Shown here: positions 8,685 through 21,141 of the stretch, one piece after another | Layout: every line of letters begins with the position of its first letter | Numbering within the stretch: the first letter of the stretch is position 1 | Origin: Afipia birgiae 34632 | Lineage (GTDB): Bacteria > Pseudomonadota > Alphaproteobacteria > Rhizobiales > Xanthobacteraceae | Assembly (NCBI RefSeq): GCF_000308295.2 | Contig: NZ_HG326652.1 | Coordinates: forward strand, 329,337 to 393,336 | Direction: 5' to 3' | Length of the DNA: 64,000 nucleotides | Notes under the pieces: model-generated | What the model was told of the DNA's origin: nothing | The model's database searches: none | Seen by the model: only the letters and a program-made list of their open reading frames with translations | Translations under genes and position numbers: made by a program

Positions 8685-10433
8685 TCACGCTACCGTCGCG
8701 GGCCGCTCGCTGTCGCCAAGCGTGAACTGCTCGCCGGATCGCACCAGCGAAACCTCGCGCTGATGGAACGCTTCGAGGGTACTGCGGTGTCCTATCGAGA
8801 CGATGGTGGTGTCGGGCAGCTTCTCCGCAATCAGGCGATAGAGCAGGGCCTCGGACGGCTCATCCAGCGACGCGGTGGCTTCATCGAGGAACAGATATTG
8901 CGGGGTGTGCAGCAGCGCACGGGCGATGCCGAGCCTCTGCTGTTCGCCGAGCGACAGCGTCCTGTTCCAGTGTCCTTCCTCGTCAAGCCGTGCCGCCAGC
9001 GCGGGCAGGCCGACGAGGTTCAGGACGTCGCCGAGCTGAGCAGCGCTGTAGGTCTTGTCCTTCGAGGGATAGGTGATTGCGGACGCAAGCGAACCGACCG
9101 GAAAATACGGACGCTGCGGCAGCATCATCAATGACGCGCCTTTCGGAATCGCGATCGTGCCCTTGCCGAAAGGCCAGATCCCGGCGATGGCGCGGAACAG
9201 GGTGGATTTTCCCGAACCAGACGGTCCGGTGACCAGTGTGCGTTCGCCGCTGCGCAGCCTGAAGCCGGAGGTCTGCACCAGCGGCTTGCCGTTCGGCAAG
9301 GTGAGCAGCAGGTCGTCGAGAGCAATGACCCCCGAATCCGGTGTGGCTACGGGCTGGATCGAGCCGGGGCTCACCGCGAGCGCCTTCGCCGCATCGATTC
9401 CGGCCTCGAAGCCGTTGAGGCGGGCGACCACGGCCTGCCATTCGGCGAGGGTGCGATAGGTCGAGATGAAGAACGACAACGCGCCCTGCACGCTGCCGAA
9501 GGCAGATGCGGTTTGCATCATGCCGCCGAGTTGCATCTTGTTGGCGAAGTAGGCCGGCGCGACGAGGATGTAGGGAAAGATCACGGAGGCCTGCGAGTAA
9601 CTCGCGGTGAATGCCGTGATCTTCTTGGTGCGGCTCATGATGCCGAGCCAGTTTTCAACCACGAACCCGAATCGTGTCAGCAGGCGCTGGCGTTCGGCGC
9701 TGTCGCCCTCAAGCAAGGCGATCTGTTCGGAATTCTCGCGGACGCGCACCAGGTTGAAGCGGAAATCCGCCTCGTACTTCTGTTGCCTGAAATCCAGCCC
9801 GACCAGCGGGTGCCCGATCAGGTGGGTTAGCCAGGTGCCGAGCGCCGCATAGACCAGCGCGCCCCAGACCATGTAACCCGGAATATCGATGTCTTTGCCG
9901 AACAGGTGCAGCGGTGCGGCGCTCGACAGGGTCCAGAGGATGACGACGAATGAGGCCAGCGTGACGACGGAATTCAACAGGCCGACCCCGATGTTCAGCG
10001 TGCGGTCGACGAACAGCTTGACGTCATCGGTGATGCGCTGGTCGGGGTTATCGGCGGCATCGCCCTGGAGCTGCATCCGGTAGTGATTGGCGTGGCTGAG
10101 CCATTCGCCGAGGTAGCGTTCGGTCATCCATTTGCGCCAGCGGATCTGCAGCCACTGGTTCAGATACAATTGATAGACCGCGATGATGATGAAGATCGTG
10201 ACGATGATGGTGAAGTAGAGAATCTCGGAGACGAAGCTGTCCCAGTTGCGCTCCTGAAGGGCGTTGTAGAAGCGGTTGTTCCAGGAATTCAGCAGGACAT
10301 TGATGCCGACGGTCGCGAGTTCGATCACGATCACCGCGGTCAGCAAGGCAAGGCCGGCCCATTTGTCTTCGGAGCGGAAGTAAGGCGCTGCAATCCGCCA
10401 CACCGTTTTAAGTGTTGAGCCGATACCATTCAC
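8685..10433 (-). CDS. ABC transporter, fused membrane and ATPase domains, SbmA/BacA-like
   Basis: A 582-residue half-transporter with an N-terminal SbmA/BacA-like membrane domain (about residues 1-340) and a C-terminal ATPase domain. The ATPase shows Walker A GPSGSGKST, signature LSLGEQQR and Walker B YLFLDEATASLD. The membrane part includes a YNALQERNWDSF-like stretch and GHPLVGLDFRQQKYEADFRF, typical of the YddA/BclA group related to SbmA, BacA and peroxisomal ABCD transporters. Relatives import or export peptides, fatty acids or long-chain compounds; BclA of Bradyrhizobium handles host antimicrobial peptides. The exact cargo here is inferred. No partner genes are adjacent. Confidence 0.85.
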   Translation of the reverse strand: MNGIGSTLKTVWRIAAPYFRSEDKWAGLALLTAVIVIELATVGINVLLNSWNNRFYNALQERNWDSFVSEILYFTIIVTIFIIIAVYQLYLNQWLQIRWRKWMTERYLGEWLSHANHYRMQLQGDAADNPDQRITDDVKLFVDRTLNIGVGLLNSVVTLASFVVILWTLSSAAPLHLFGKDIDIPGYMVWGALVYAALGTWLTHLIGHPLVGLDFRQQKYEADFRFNLVRVRENSEQIALLEGDSAERQRLLTRFGFVVENWLGIMSRTKKITAFTASYSQASVIFPYILVAPAYFANKMQLGGMMQTASAFGSVQGALSFFISTYRTLAEWQAVVARLNGFEAGIDAAKALAVSPGSIQPVATPDSGVIALDDLLLTLPNGKPLVQTSGFRLRSGERTLVTGPSGSGKSTLFRAIAGIWPFGKGTIAIPKGASLMMLPQRPYFPVGSLASAITYPSKDKTYSAAQLGDVLNLVGLPALAARLDEEGHWNRTLSLGEQQRLGIARALLHTPQYLFLDEATASLDEPSEALLYRLIAEKLPDTTIVSIGHRSTLEAFHQREVSLVRSGEQFTLGDSERPATVA

Positions 10434-10734
10434 AGAAAGTTTCTCCTTGAAAGAGTTCTAAGGCTTTGGAAAAACGTCACAAATTGTCTCTTTACGACTA
10501 AAGTCGCAAAACGCTTGGGCTGCGACATCTTGTCCATCTTGCGGTGTTCACACTACCATACCGCCGACGGAGAAGGGCTGGGGAGGCCGTTCATCAAGCG
10601 GCATTGTGAGCGTATTGGGGCCTGGCCCTACGCTCACGGTTTCCATCACACGCTTGTGCTCTCCGGCATGCAGACCCGTTGACCAACCACGCTCTGGTCG
10701 GGCGTTGCCAACAATGACGTGGGGAGGAACCACA
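10434..10734. other. Divergent intergenic region between ABC exporter and permease
   Basis: About 300 bases shared by two divergent genes. It holds a small inverted repeat, CGACT-AA-AGTCG at 10495-10506, which could be an operator, and a strong GGAGG at 10723-10727 for the permease. I see no coding frame. Confidence 0.4.
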
Positions 10735-12399
<1,665 letters not shown>

Positions 12400-12426
12400 A
12401 TCGTCCCTGCTGTAACGCATCAAAGG

Positions 12427-12455
12427 ATCCCCGCGGCGCAAGCTGCGGGGATTTT
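12427..12455 (+). terminator. Intrinsic terminator of the permease gene
   Basis: Stem ATCCCCGC / GCGGGGAT with a ten-base loop, followed by a short T tract (TTTTG), 28 bases after the stop codon. Confidence 0.85.
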
Positions 12456-12563
12456 GTTTTGCTTTTCCGTCAGCGCCGGGCGCAATTTGATCCGCGCGCG
12501 CACTGGAAAATTCAGATGCAAACGTCTAGAACCGCGCGCGGTTGAAATCTGTTGAGGTCACCC

Positions 12564-12968
12564 ATGACGGTTCTGCGACGCGCTATCACTGGCCTTGCTT
12601 TCGCAGCCAGCATCACCGGTTATGCGCCGGCCCATGCCGCCAGTGAATTTCCGTTCGGTCTTGAAATGACCCTCGAGGCCCGCCCGCAGCCGGGATCGAA
12701 GAAAATTCCGACGCTCGAAATCGGCGACAACGGTGAGGCCACGCTGGACCTGTGGTGCAAGGTCGGCAAGGGACAATTCTCGGTGGCCAACGACACTGTC
12801 ATTTTCGTTCCCGGCGCGATGGAGGATCGCGGCTGTACACCCGAGCGTGCCCAAGCTGACGACGCGTTGCTGAATGCGCTCGGTACGGCGGCGACCTGGA
12901 AGCGGCAGGGCGATTTCATTTCGTTCGTCGGTGCGACGACGTTGCGGTTTCGGCTGAGTACAAACTGA
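12564..12968 (+). CDS. Exported META/HslJ-like small protein
   Basis: A 134-residue protein with an N-terminal signal peptide ending in PAHA before ASEFPFG. The mature part resembles the META (HslJ) fold: a LEMTLEARPQPGSKKIPTLEI start, a single WCKVGKGQF segment and a terminal TTLRFRL strand. The start at 12564 is preferred to one 12 bases upstream because a TGAGG precedes it. Relatives are periplasmic or envelope proteins linked to heat or drug tolerance. Function here is unknown. The next gene is on the other strand and ends eight bases away. Confidence 0.65.
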   Translation: MTVLRRAITGLAFAASITGYAPAHAASEFPFGLEMTLEARPQPGSKKIPTLEIGDNGEATLDLWCKVGKGQFSVANDTVIFVPGAMEDRGCTPERAQADDALLNALGTAATWKRQGDFISFVGATTLRFRLSTN

Positions 12969-12975
12969 GCGGGTC

Positions 12976-14517
12976 TCAGCGTTCGCCGAGTATCATGTCC
13001 GCGCACGCTCCGCCCGACTGGATCACGCCAGTGTATCCGCCGAATCCGGCATAGGCCGACGCAAGATACAGTCCCGGTATGGGCGTCGCCGGCGATCGTT
13101 TCGGTGCGCTGAACAGCGAGCGCGGCGGTGTCGGCGCGAAACCGTAGACAGCGCCCTGTGGTGCGCTGAGATACTGCCGCACGGAGAGCGCGGTGTTGAA
13201 GGTTGATGCCGCGATGGATTGCGCCAGGCCGGGATAGTGTCCGTCGAGATATCCGACGAGGGCGTCCTGCCAGCGGGAGCGCTTGGCGCGGTAACTGTCC
13301 TGATCGCCTCCGGTCCAGTTCGACAGCAGATCGGGCCCGACGACTGACAGCACGTACGGCGGTGCGGGGACACCTGACTCGATGGCGGCATAATCGACGA
13401 TCGCCAGTGGCGGCATCCGCTCAAGAGGCTCATCGGCCATCAGCACGGCCGCATCGGCATAATCGCTGAGGCTCGTCATCCAGTCCGGCAGCAACTGCGT
13501 CGAGTAACTGCTGACGCCAAGTTCGCGCGGCGGCTTCGACAGGCCGAGCGTGAGCGAGAACAGCGAGATCGATCGTTGCCGATGACCGTAGGCGGCAACG
13601 AGCTTTGCAGCGCTGGCTTCGGGCAGCAGCGCGGCCAGTATCTCCGGCGCGGCGTTGCCGATGACGCGTGTGGTCTCGACGGTCTGCGGATCGCTGCCGT
13701 CCTTTGCAGTGTGCGTGATATTTGTGATGCGGCCGTTTGAATCGATGCTGATGGTGGTTGCTGTCCGCCGCAGGATCACGTCGCTGCCTGCGGACTTGAT
13801 AGCCCGCGCCAGCGAGCTGGAGAGCCGTTGCGATCCGCCCTGCACGAAACGTCCGCCACTCAGCAGGTAACTGCCTTGAGCGGCGGCAAAGAACACCCAC
13901 CAGGTCGTCGCCGGATCGTCATGATAGTAGGACAGGTTCGCTGCCAGCGCAGCCTTGACGGCTTCGTTACCGCCGAACACCCGGTCGAGTTTCTGCGACA
14001 GCGACAGATTCCAGTCGCGGATCGCGGGTAGTACATTGCGCAACGCGTCGAAAGTTCGCCGTGGGGACTTGAGCAGAGTGCTTCGTGAGAGTCCGCCCGC
14101 TGCGGACGCAATCTGTTCCATTTCGCCAAGCAGGCGCGTGATTCCGTCGCGCGCATCCGGAAACCGCTGGATCAACGCCCGTCGGCTCGCATCGAAATTG
14201 TCGGGCAGGGTGAGCGGCGCGCCGACGGGGCCGCCGCGCACTTCATAGAGGGTGCCCGACGGAGCCCACGTCACGGCGTCGAGCACACCGGCGCGCTTCA
14301 ACGGGTCGTGCTTGGGATCGCGCGGATCGTGCGGGTCGCTGGTTTCATGGAGCGAGCCTTCGACGAACAGGTCGCCGACCTTGTAGCTGGAGGCTGCGCC
14401 GCCGACCGAATTGCTGCGCTCGATCACAACGACCTTGCGCCCCGCACGCGCCAGAATCGCGGCGGTGGTGAGACCGCCGAGGCCCGCGCCAATGATGACG
14501 GCGTCATAGCCCGCCAT
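12976..14517 (-). CDS. Phytoene desaturase/CrtI-like FAD oxidoreductase
   Basis: A 513-residue flavoprotein of the phytoene dehydrogenase/amine-oxidase superfamily. The N-terminal dinucleotide-binding motif is IIGAGLGGLTTAAILARAG with ERSNSVGGAAS directly after. The C-terminal FAD-contact motif PIPGLYLASAYAGFGGYTGV is present near residue 480. No carotenoid genes are nearby, so a carotenoid role is not supported; many members are retinol-saturase or lipid-like oxidoreductases of unknown substrate. It lies 41 bases downstream of the exported unknown gene at 14559-15761 and may share its transcript. Confidence 0.8.
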   Translation of the reverse strand: MAGYDAVIIGAGLGGLTTAAILARAGRKVVVIERSNSVGGAASSYKVGDLFVEGSLHETSDPHDPRDPKHDPLKRAGVLDAVTWAPSGTLYEVRGGPVGAPLTLPDNFDASRRALIQRFPDARDGITRLLGEMEQIASAAGGLSRSTLLKSPRRTFDALRNVLPAIRDWNLSLSQKLDRVFGGNEAVKAALAANLSYYHDDPATTWWVFFAAAQGSYLLSGGRFVQGGSQRLSSSLARAIKSAGSDVILRRTATTISIDSNGRITNITHTAKDGSDPQTVETTRVIGNAAPEILAALLPEASAAKLVAAYGHRQRSISLFSLTLGLSKPPRELGVSSYSTQLLPDWMTSLSDYADAAVLMADEPLERMPPLAIVDYAAIESGVPAPPYVLSVVGPDLLSNWTGGDQDSYRAKRSRWQDALVGYLDGHYPGLAQSIAASTFNTALSVRQYLSAPQGAVYGFAPTPPRSLFSAPKRSPATPIPGLYLASAYAGFGGYTGVIQSGGACADMILGER

Positions 14518-14558
14518 GCGCTATCGAATCCTGTGGCGGGCGGGAACGGGAAGGCAGG

Positions 14559-15761
14559 CTATTTCCATGTTGCCTTGTCGGTGTCCCAGCGCTGACCTTT
14601 CAGTTCGGTGGCAACTGCCTTGATCATTCCGTCGTCGTCATTGAATGTGCTCTCTTCCTCGCCGCCGGAATTCTCCGAGAACTGCAGTTGAGGGCCGGCC
14701 GTCTCATCCGTGGTCTTGCTCGACGGAATGCCCAGCCAGACGATCAGGCGGTCTGAGCCGCCGGGCTTGTCCGGGCTGATCAGCGCGGTGATTTCCAGCG
14801 TTTCGGTGAGGTCCAGCGCCGGCGCCAACTGGCTCGGGCGCTTGAGCGTGAAGGTGAGTTCGCCGGTGGCGTCGTTCCAGGTCGTTGTCGCTGTTTTGGC
14901 GCCCATGACGTTCGCCGCGATCGCCGTCAGTGCCGACGCGAACTTGTCCCGGTTCAGTTTTCCGCCCTGACTCCAGTCGCCGGTGGCGAAGCGGATTGCC
15001 CGCTCCATGTCATAGGTGCCGGAGGTCCAGCCTGCGGCGACCACGCCGGTCGCCGTCTTCAGGCTTGCAATCAGATCGGATGCACGCGCCGGATCGATGA
15101 AAAGACGCAGGATCTGATAGCCCGAGCGCAGCGCATTGCAATCGGTTGCGATGCTGTCGAGAGCTATCTGCACGTTCTGGCCCTTCAGGCTCCTGACGAG
15201 GTCAGCGAAATTCTCGCGCTTGACCTGCACCGCCACCGATTGCGGGGACACCTGGGTAAAATCCTTCGGCATTTCGCTGAGGTCGTCATCGACCACCTGC
15301 GACTGCTGGAATTCCTTTTCATCGACGTCCGAGTTGTCCGGCGAGGACACCGAGGTGAGCTGGCCGCCCAGCGTGATCTTGCCGTCGAACGAGACCGACT
15401 TGGTCCCCTTGCGGATCAGGCTGACCGTCACCGGCGTTTTGTTCTCGGTGCTTTGTCCGCTGCCGGAGAGCTTCTCGCCCTCTACTTTCAGATCGAGGGT
15501 GAACCGGTCTTTTCGGTCCGAGTGGGTCGATACGGAATAGCAAACGTCGAGCAGCGCCGAGGTCACCTTACCGCCTTGGCGGGTTTCCTTGATGAAGGCA
15601 TCGACGGGTAGTTCGCCGAGCAAGTCGCCCAGCGAATTGAAATAGCGAATCTCGTTCGCGACCGGTGCAGCCTTCGCGTCCTTTGCGGCCTGGGCGTGGA
15701 CCACTGGACTGGAGCCAGCCCCCACCAGTGCGAGGGTGCAGCCAATCATCAATGCGCGCAT
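14559..15761 (-). CDS. Exported protein of unknown function
   Basis: I do not recognise this 400-residue protein. It has a signal peptide (MRALMIGCTLALVGAGSSPVVHAQA) and no other membrane segment, so it is probably periplasmic. The mature part is acidic, contains several predicted beta-rich stretches such as KVTSALLDVCYSVSTHSDRKD and shows no catalytic motif I can name. It sits 41 bases upstream of the oxidoreductase at 12976-14517 on the same strand, which suggests a joint function. Confidence 0.75.
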   Translation of the reverse strand: MRALMIGCTLALVGAGSSPVVHAQAAKDAKAAPVANEIRYFNSLGDLLGELPVDAFIKETRQGGKVTSALLDVCYSVSTHSDRKDRFTLDLKVEGEKLSGSGQSTENKTPVTVSLIRKGTKSVSFDGKITLGGQLTSVSSPDNSDVDEKEFQQSQVVDDDLSEMPKDFTQVSPQSVAVQVKRENFADLVRSLKGQNVQIALDSIATDCNALRSGYQILRLFIDPARASDLIASLKTATGVVAAGWTSGTYDMERAIRFATGDWSQGGKLNRDKFASALTAIAANVMGAKTATTTWNDATGELTFTLKRPSQLAPALDLTETLEITALISPDKPGGSDRLIVWLGIPSSKTTDETAGPQLQFSENSGGEEESTFNDDDGMIKAVATELKGQRWDTDKATWK

Positions 15762-15856
15762 GTGTTGATCCTGAATCAGGGGCCGTTTGCGAGTGGAGCG
15801 CCGGACAATCTCAAAAGCGGGACGGATTGTCGCGGTGATTCTTGGATATGAGACAA

Positions 15857-15886
15857 TAAAAAAGGCCGCCCTCGGGCGGCCTTTGA
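15857..15886 (-). terminator. Intrinsic terminator of groEL
   Basis: On the minus strand AAAGGCCGCC pairs with GGCGGCCTTT around a four-base loop and runs into a T tract. It lies just after the groEL stop. Confidence 0.9.
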
Positions 15887-15911
15887 TGTCGTTGAGGCGA
15901 AGGACGCGGGC

Positions 15912-17630
<1,719 letters not shown>

Positions 17631-17649
17631 CAGATGGAAAGGGGTGTGC

Positions 17650-17946
17650 TTAGTTCAGCACGCCCATGATGTCGGACTCTTTCATGATGAGGAGTTCCTC
17701 ACCGTCGAGCTTCACTTCGGTGCCGGACCACTTGCCGAACAGCACCGTGTCACCGGCCTTCAGGTCGATCGGGATCAGCTTGCCGGCTTCGTCGCGGCCG
17801 CCGGGGCCGACGGCGACGACCCGACCCTGCGAGGGCTTTTCTTTGGCACTGTCGGGAATGATGATGCCGCCTTTGGTCTTCTCTTCGGCGTCGATGCGCT
17901 TGACGACGACACGATCATGCAGCGGGCGAAAAGTTGTCTTGGCCAT
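17650..17946 (-). CDS. groES: Co-chaperonin GroES
   Basis: 10-kDa lid of the GroEL cavity, 98 residues, normal length. It begins [31 protein letters not shown], the typical GroES start with mobile loop, and ends [17 protein letters not shown]. It is the first gene of the groESL operon. The promoter and CIRCE operator lie 100-170 bases upstream. Confidence 0.98.
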   Translation of the reverse strand: MAKTTFRPLHDRVVVKRIDAEEKTKGGIIIPDSAKEKPSQGRVVAVGPGGRDEAGKLIPIDLKAGDTVLFGKWSGTEVKLDGEELLIMKESDIMGVLN

Positions 17947-18049
17947 CGGATGTCCTTTGGGCGTTGGTTAGGTAAGATTTGACGTGCGGTGGGGCGCGGG
18001 CCGTGGATAATGGGCTCAGCTAACCCCTTGAGGGGACGAAGCCTTGCCC

Positions 18050-18076
18050 TTAGCAATCGCGCTCCAAGAGTGCTAA
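18050..18076 (-). promoter_or_regulatory. CIRCE element (HrcA operator)
   Basis: The 9-9-9 inverted repeat TTAGCAATC / GAGTGCTAA separated by nine bases matches the CIRCE consensus with one mismatch (the consensus left arm is TTAGCACTC). It lies just downstream of the -10 box of the groES promoter, where HrcA binding would block transcription at normal temperature. Confidence 0.92.
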
Positions 18077-18086
18077 TGACGAGGCC

Positions 18087-18115
18087 GGAATATGGGTTGC
18101 CGCTGATCCTGTCAA
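18087..18115 (-). promoter_or_regulatory. Sigma70-type promoter of groESL
   Basis: On the minus strand a perfect -35 TTGACA (18110-18115) is separated by 17 bases from a -10-like TATTCC (18087-18092). The CIRCE element follows at once, in the expected place near the transcription start. Confidence 0.75.
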
Positions 18116-18261
18116 GCAAGGCTCTTAAGGCCTTGGTGAGGCCAATATAGGATGATCTGGAAACCATAAAGGGGAACGCTGCGTATTGGGGTCAGCTCAC
18201 GCAGTGTGACGGTGGGTCTGTCGGTTCGGCAGGCAGCCACGTGTTCTTGCCGGGAGACACC

Positions 18262-18786
18262 ATGACCAAAGTGAGCGAACGAACCAACGCCTCCAAGACC
18301 GTCACGCTAGCAGCCGTATCGCTCCTGGCGGGTTTTCTGGGAGCCTGTGGTGGGGGCGGTTTCGGCGGCTTCGGCGGCGGCCAGGCGACCGTGCAGGAAC
18401 CGGCGATGGCTCCTGAAGTCCCCGCAACTATCAGGGCCGATGAAGTCGTCGGTCGCTGGGGGCTCGCCTCGTTCCACAAACCGGAAGATCGGGCCCGTAC
18501 CGAAGCTGCGGCGCGTGGCCAGTGCAAAAATCCCTACGTGATTGGTCAGGGCGCCAGCGGCGGCGTCATCATGCATCTGCCGGATGAAGCCACGCCGCAG
18601 GAACTGCGCCTGAAGGGCAGCCAGAGCGGCAAGAACTATATCGGCCCGGCTGGTCCGGTCGGCGGAGAGAAGGATCGTGAGATCGTCTCGTTCGACGGAC
18701 GGGTGTTGATGACGCGGTTTATCGACAAGGATGCCTCCAGCCGCTATGGCACCATGGTGTACGTTCGCTGCGCGCCGCGCGCCTGA
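18262..18786 (+). CDS. Small lipoprotein of unknown function
   Basis: A 174-residue lipoprotein. The signal sequence ends in LLAGFLGAC, a good lipobox with the lipidated Cys near residue 33, followed by a Gly-rich linker. The mature domain contains VVGRWGLASFHKPEDRARTEAAARGQC and a GTMVYVRC end. It resembles uncharacterised lipoproteins of Bradyrhizobium. The ATG at 18262 has a GGGAG six bases upstream. No operon partner is evident: the MFS gene starts 59 bases later on the same strand and could be co-transcribed. Confidence 0.75.
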   Translation: MTKVSERTNASKTVTLAAVSLLAGFLGACGGGGFGGFGGGQATVQEPAMAPEVPATIRADEVVGRWGLASFHKPEDRARTEAAARGQCKNPYVIGQGASGGVIMHLPDEATPQELRLKGSQSGKNYIGPAGPVGGEKDREIVSFDGRVLMTRFIDKDASSRYGTMVYVRCAPRA

Positions 18787-18845
18787 GGCGCCGGACCTGA
18801 ACCCGGCGGACGGATGATTTTGAACGTCGGGGAAATGCAAGCGCA

Positions 18846-20042
18846 ATGGCCGGGCTGCAGGTATTAAGCTCCGGCCCGAGCCGCGCGGTCGTTGTTCTTT
18901 CCGTCACACAGGTGCTGGGCTGGGGCGTTCTGTTTTATCCGCCCGCGCTCACCATGACGCATATCGCCGCCGATCATGGCTGGTCGCTGGCGCAGGCACT
19001 GGCCGGGTTGTCCATCGCGCTTGGTGTCTCGGGTGTGTGTGCCCCGTTGGCTTGCGGATTGATCGATCGCCACGGCGGGAATCTGGTGATGGCCTTCGGC
19101 GCGCTGATCGGCGCGCTGGGCCTGTTGATCCTACCGCTGGCGGATCAATACTGGCTTTATATTCTCGGCTGGATGCTGCTCGGCGTCGCGATGGCGTCGA
19201 TCCTCTATGATCCGGCATTCACCACCCTGACCCGCATCTTCGGAATAGCGTCGCGGCGGCCGATCACGCTGGTGACGTTTGCCGGCGGTCTCGCCTCCAC
19301 CGTGGCATGGCCCGTGACCCATTTATTGATTGAACACGGCGGATGGCGCAGCGCCTATTTCGTTTTCGCGGGCGTACTTGTTTTCATCGTCGCGCCTCTC
19401 CACGCATTCGCCCTGCCGCGCCACGCGGTGCATGTGCCGGCACCGCCGGTCGCGGGCGCTCCGATACCCGCCCCGGCCAAAATCATTCCGCCGAACGGCC
19501 TGCCGTTCATTCTGATGGCCACGGGATTTGCAGCCCACGCCTTCGTGCTGTCCGGCACGTCCACGCATCTGCTTGCAATCCTGCAACGCGGCGGTCTCGA
19601 TGCCGGGACTGCTGTGCTCATTGGAGCGCTGTTCGGGCCTGCTCAGGTTCTGACGCGGTTTGCCGATTTCATGACCGGCGGGCGATTGCATCCGCTCTGG
19701 GTGGCGCGCGTCTCGATGGCGCTGATGGCCTGCGCCTTCATTCTGCTGGCAGCGGCAGGGTTCTCCACCGGGATCGCGGCCCTGTTCGCCCTGATGTATG
19801 GCGCGGCCAACGGCGTGGTGACGATTGCTCGCGGTGCTTTGCCGCTGGCGATGTTCGGGGCCGTTGGATATGGGCGTGTGGTGGGGCGAATCTCCCGGCC
19901 GGCGCAAATTCTCCAGGCGCTGGCGCCCTTCGCGCTGGCATACGTGATCGACCGCTGGTCCGATCAGGGTGCGCTTGAAGTCTCGATTGCAGGCATCCTG
20001 CTGGCGCTGGCGTGTTTCGCGGTGCTTCGGCGACCCACGTAA
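18846..20042 (+). CDS. MFS transporter
   Basis: A 398-residue major facilitator superfamily protein with about twelve hydrophobic segments in two halves. The first half includes VTQVLGWGVLFYPPALTMTHIAADHGWS, which resembles monocarboxylate-porter-like or bacterial CynX/MFS_1 members. A conserved loop between helices 2 and 3 reads GLIDRHGGNLVMAFG. The substrate cannot be read from sequence. A bidirectional terminator lies just after the stop. Confidence 0.85.
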   Translation: MAGLQVLSSGPSRAVVVLSVTQVLGWGVLFYPPALTMTHIAADHGWSLAQALAGLSIALGVSGVCAPLACGLIDRHGGNLVMAFGALIGALGLLILPLADQYWLYILGWMLLGVAMASILYDPAFTTLTRIFGIASRRPITLVTFAGGLASTVAWPVTHLLIEHGGWRSAYFVFAGVLVFIVAPLHAFALPRHAVHVPAPPVAGAPIPAPAKIIPPNGLPFILMATGFAAHAFVLSGTSTHLLAILQRGGLDAGTAVLIGALFGPAQVLTRFADFMTGGRLHPLWVARVSMALMACAFILLAAAGFSTGIAALFALMYGAANGVVTIARGALPLAMFGAVGYGRVVGRISRPAQILQALAPFALAYVIDRWSDQGALEVSIAGILLALACFAVLRRPT

Positions 20043-20048
20043 GGCCGG

Positions 20049-20073
20049 AAAACCCGGAGCGGTGCTCCGGGTT
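20049..20073. terminator. Bidirectional terminator between MFS gene and cheZ
   Basis: Stem AACCCGGAGC / GCTCCGGGTT with a three-base loop, flanked by A on the left and T on the right, so it can serve both convergent genes. Confidence 0.8.
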
Positions 20074-20081
20074 TGCATCAG

Positions 20082-20852
20082 TTAGTCGAACAGTGCGTCG
20101 ATATCGTCCTGCGAGACGTGGCCTTCCTCGTCCACGCCCTTCGGGCCGTTCAGCAGACGGGCATCGCCGACACGGGAATCGACGATGGCGGGCGCGTGCT
20201 GCTTGATCGCATCGACGCCGCCCCAGATTTCCATCATGACGTTGATGTGATGCTCGATGAACTTCATCGTCGTCATCACCTTGTTGATGCGCTGGCCGGT
20301 GAGGTCCTGGAAGTTGCACGCCTCGAAAATGCTGACGACGCGATCCTGGATGTCTTCACTGAGCTGAGCCTGCTGGTCCGGCGACATCGCCTTGCCAAGC
20401 GCGCTCGCGGCCTGATCGATCGCTTCCGCGGCTTCGAGGATCTGCTGGGTAGCTTCTTCGGTTCCGCCGACAACCGCGCCCAGTTCGCCGGTGACTTTCG
20501 CCATTTCGTCGCCGCTGAAGCTCTTGCCGTGCAGCACGGCGATCTCCTGCTTGGTGCGATTGATGGCGTCGTGGATCAAATCGAGCTCGACCTTCAGCTT
20601 TTCGCACTGCTCGATCTGCGCGCGATAGCTTCCAAGGAGCCGTTGAGCTTCCGTCAGTTCCTGCGCCGACGGGCTTTCGTCCTGCTCGGTGACCGGGCCT
20701 TGATGGTGAGACGCCATCTGCGCGCGAATGGCGCGCAACTCGCTCATAATCTGATGATGATGCGGGGTGACGTCACCCTCTGCGCTATCGAGTATCGGCA
20801 TATCGCCGGACTGAATTCTTTCAATGCGAAATCGCTTACGCTGGACGGCCAT
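20082..20852 (-). CDS. Chemotaxis protein phosphatase CheZ-like
   Basis: A 256-residue protein of the CheZ family, which removes phosphate from CheY-P. The core helical hairpin carries IFEACNFQDLTGQRINKVMT, the conserved CheZ active region with D and Q (FQDLTGQR). The C-terminus ends GHVSQDDIDALFD, similar both to the CheZ CheY-binding tail and to the FliM N-terminal SQDEIDALL-type motif. The start at 20852 is preferred to an ATG 12 bases upstream because that ATG lies in the GGGGAG ribosome site. No other chemotaxis genes are in the window, so it is an orphan here. Confidence 0.85.
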   Translation of the reverse strand: MAVQRKRFRIERIQSGDMPILDSAEGDVTPHHHQIMSELRAIRAQMASHHQGPVTEQDESPSAQELTEAQRLLGSYRAQIEQCEKLKVELDLIHDAINRTKQEIAVLHGKSFSGDEMAKVTGELGAVVGGTEEATQQILEAAEAIDQAASALGKAMSPDQQAQLSEDIQDRVVSIFEACNFQDLTGQRINKVMTTMKFIEHHINVMMEIWGGVDAIKQHAPAIVDSRVGDARLLNGPKGVDEEGHVSQDDIDALFD

Positions 20853-21141
20853 TGGTCTCCCCATTCTTGAGGAGCCGTTTGTAACCTGCTCTCATTTAAC
20901 GCGAAGTTTCGAGCGGGAACGCAGCGGTCACAATGCGCAACGCCGCGCAAACCAACGATTAACCATGCAGCTGCTGAGTTCATCGAAAATAAACGCTACC
21001 GCGAAGAACACCCCGCACGTGTTGACGTGGTGAATCCAAAACCCGGTTTCGTTTACCAAACCGACGCGATTTAAAATCTAAATGGAGCGTGTTCAGGCGC
21101 GCTGTCCGCGCGTCAACGACGAAACAGTGCAGAGTACGTCG

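Noticed and set aside
12976..14517. Carotenoid phytoene desaturase
   Set aside because: The oxidoreductase fits the superfamily, but no other carotenoid gene is near and the specific substrate motifs cannot be shown.
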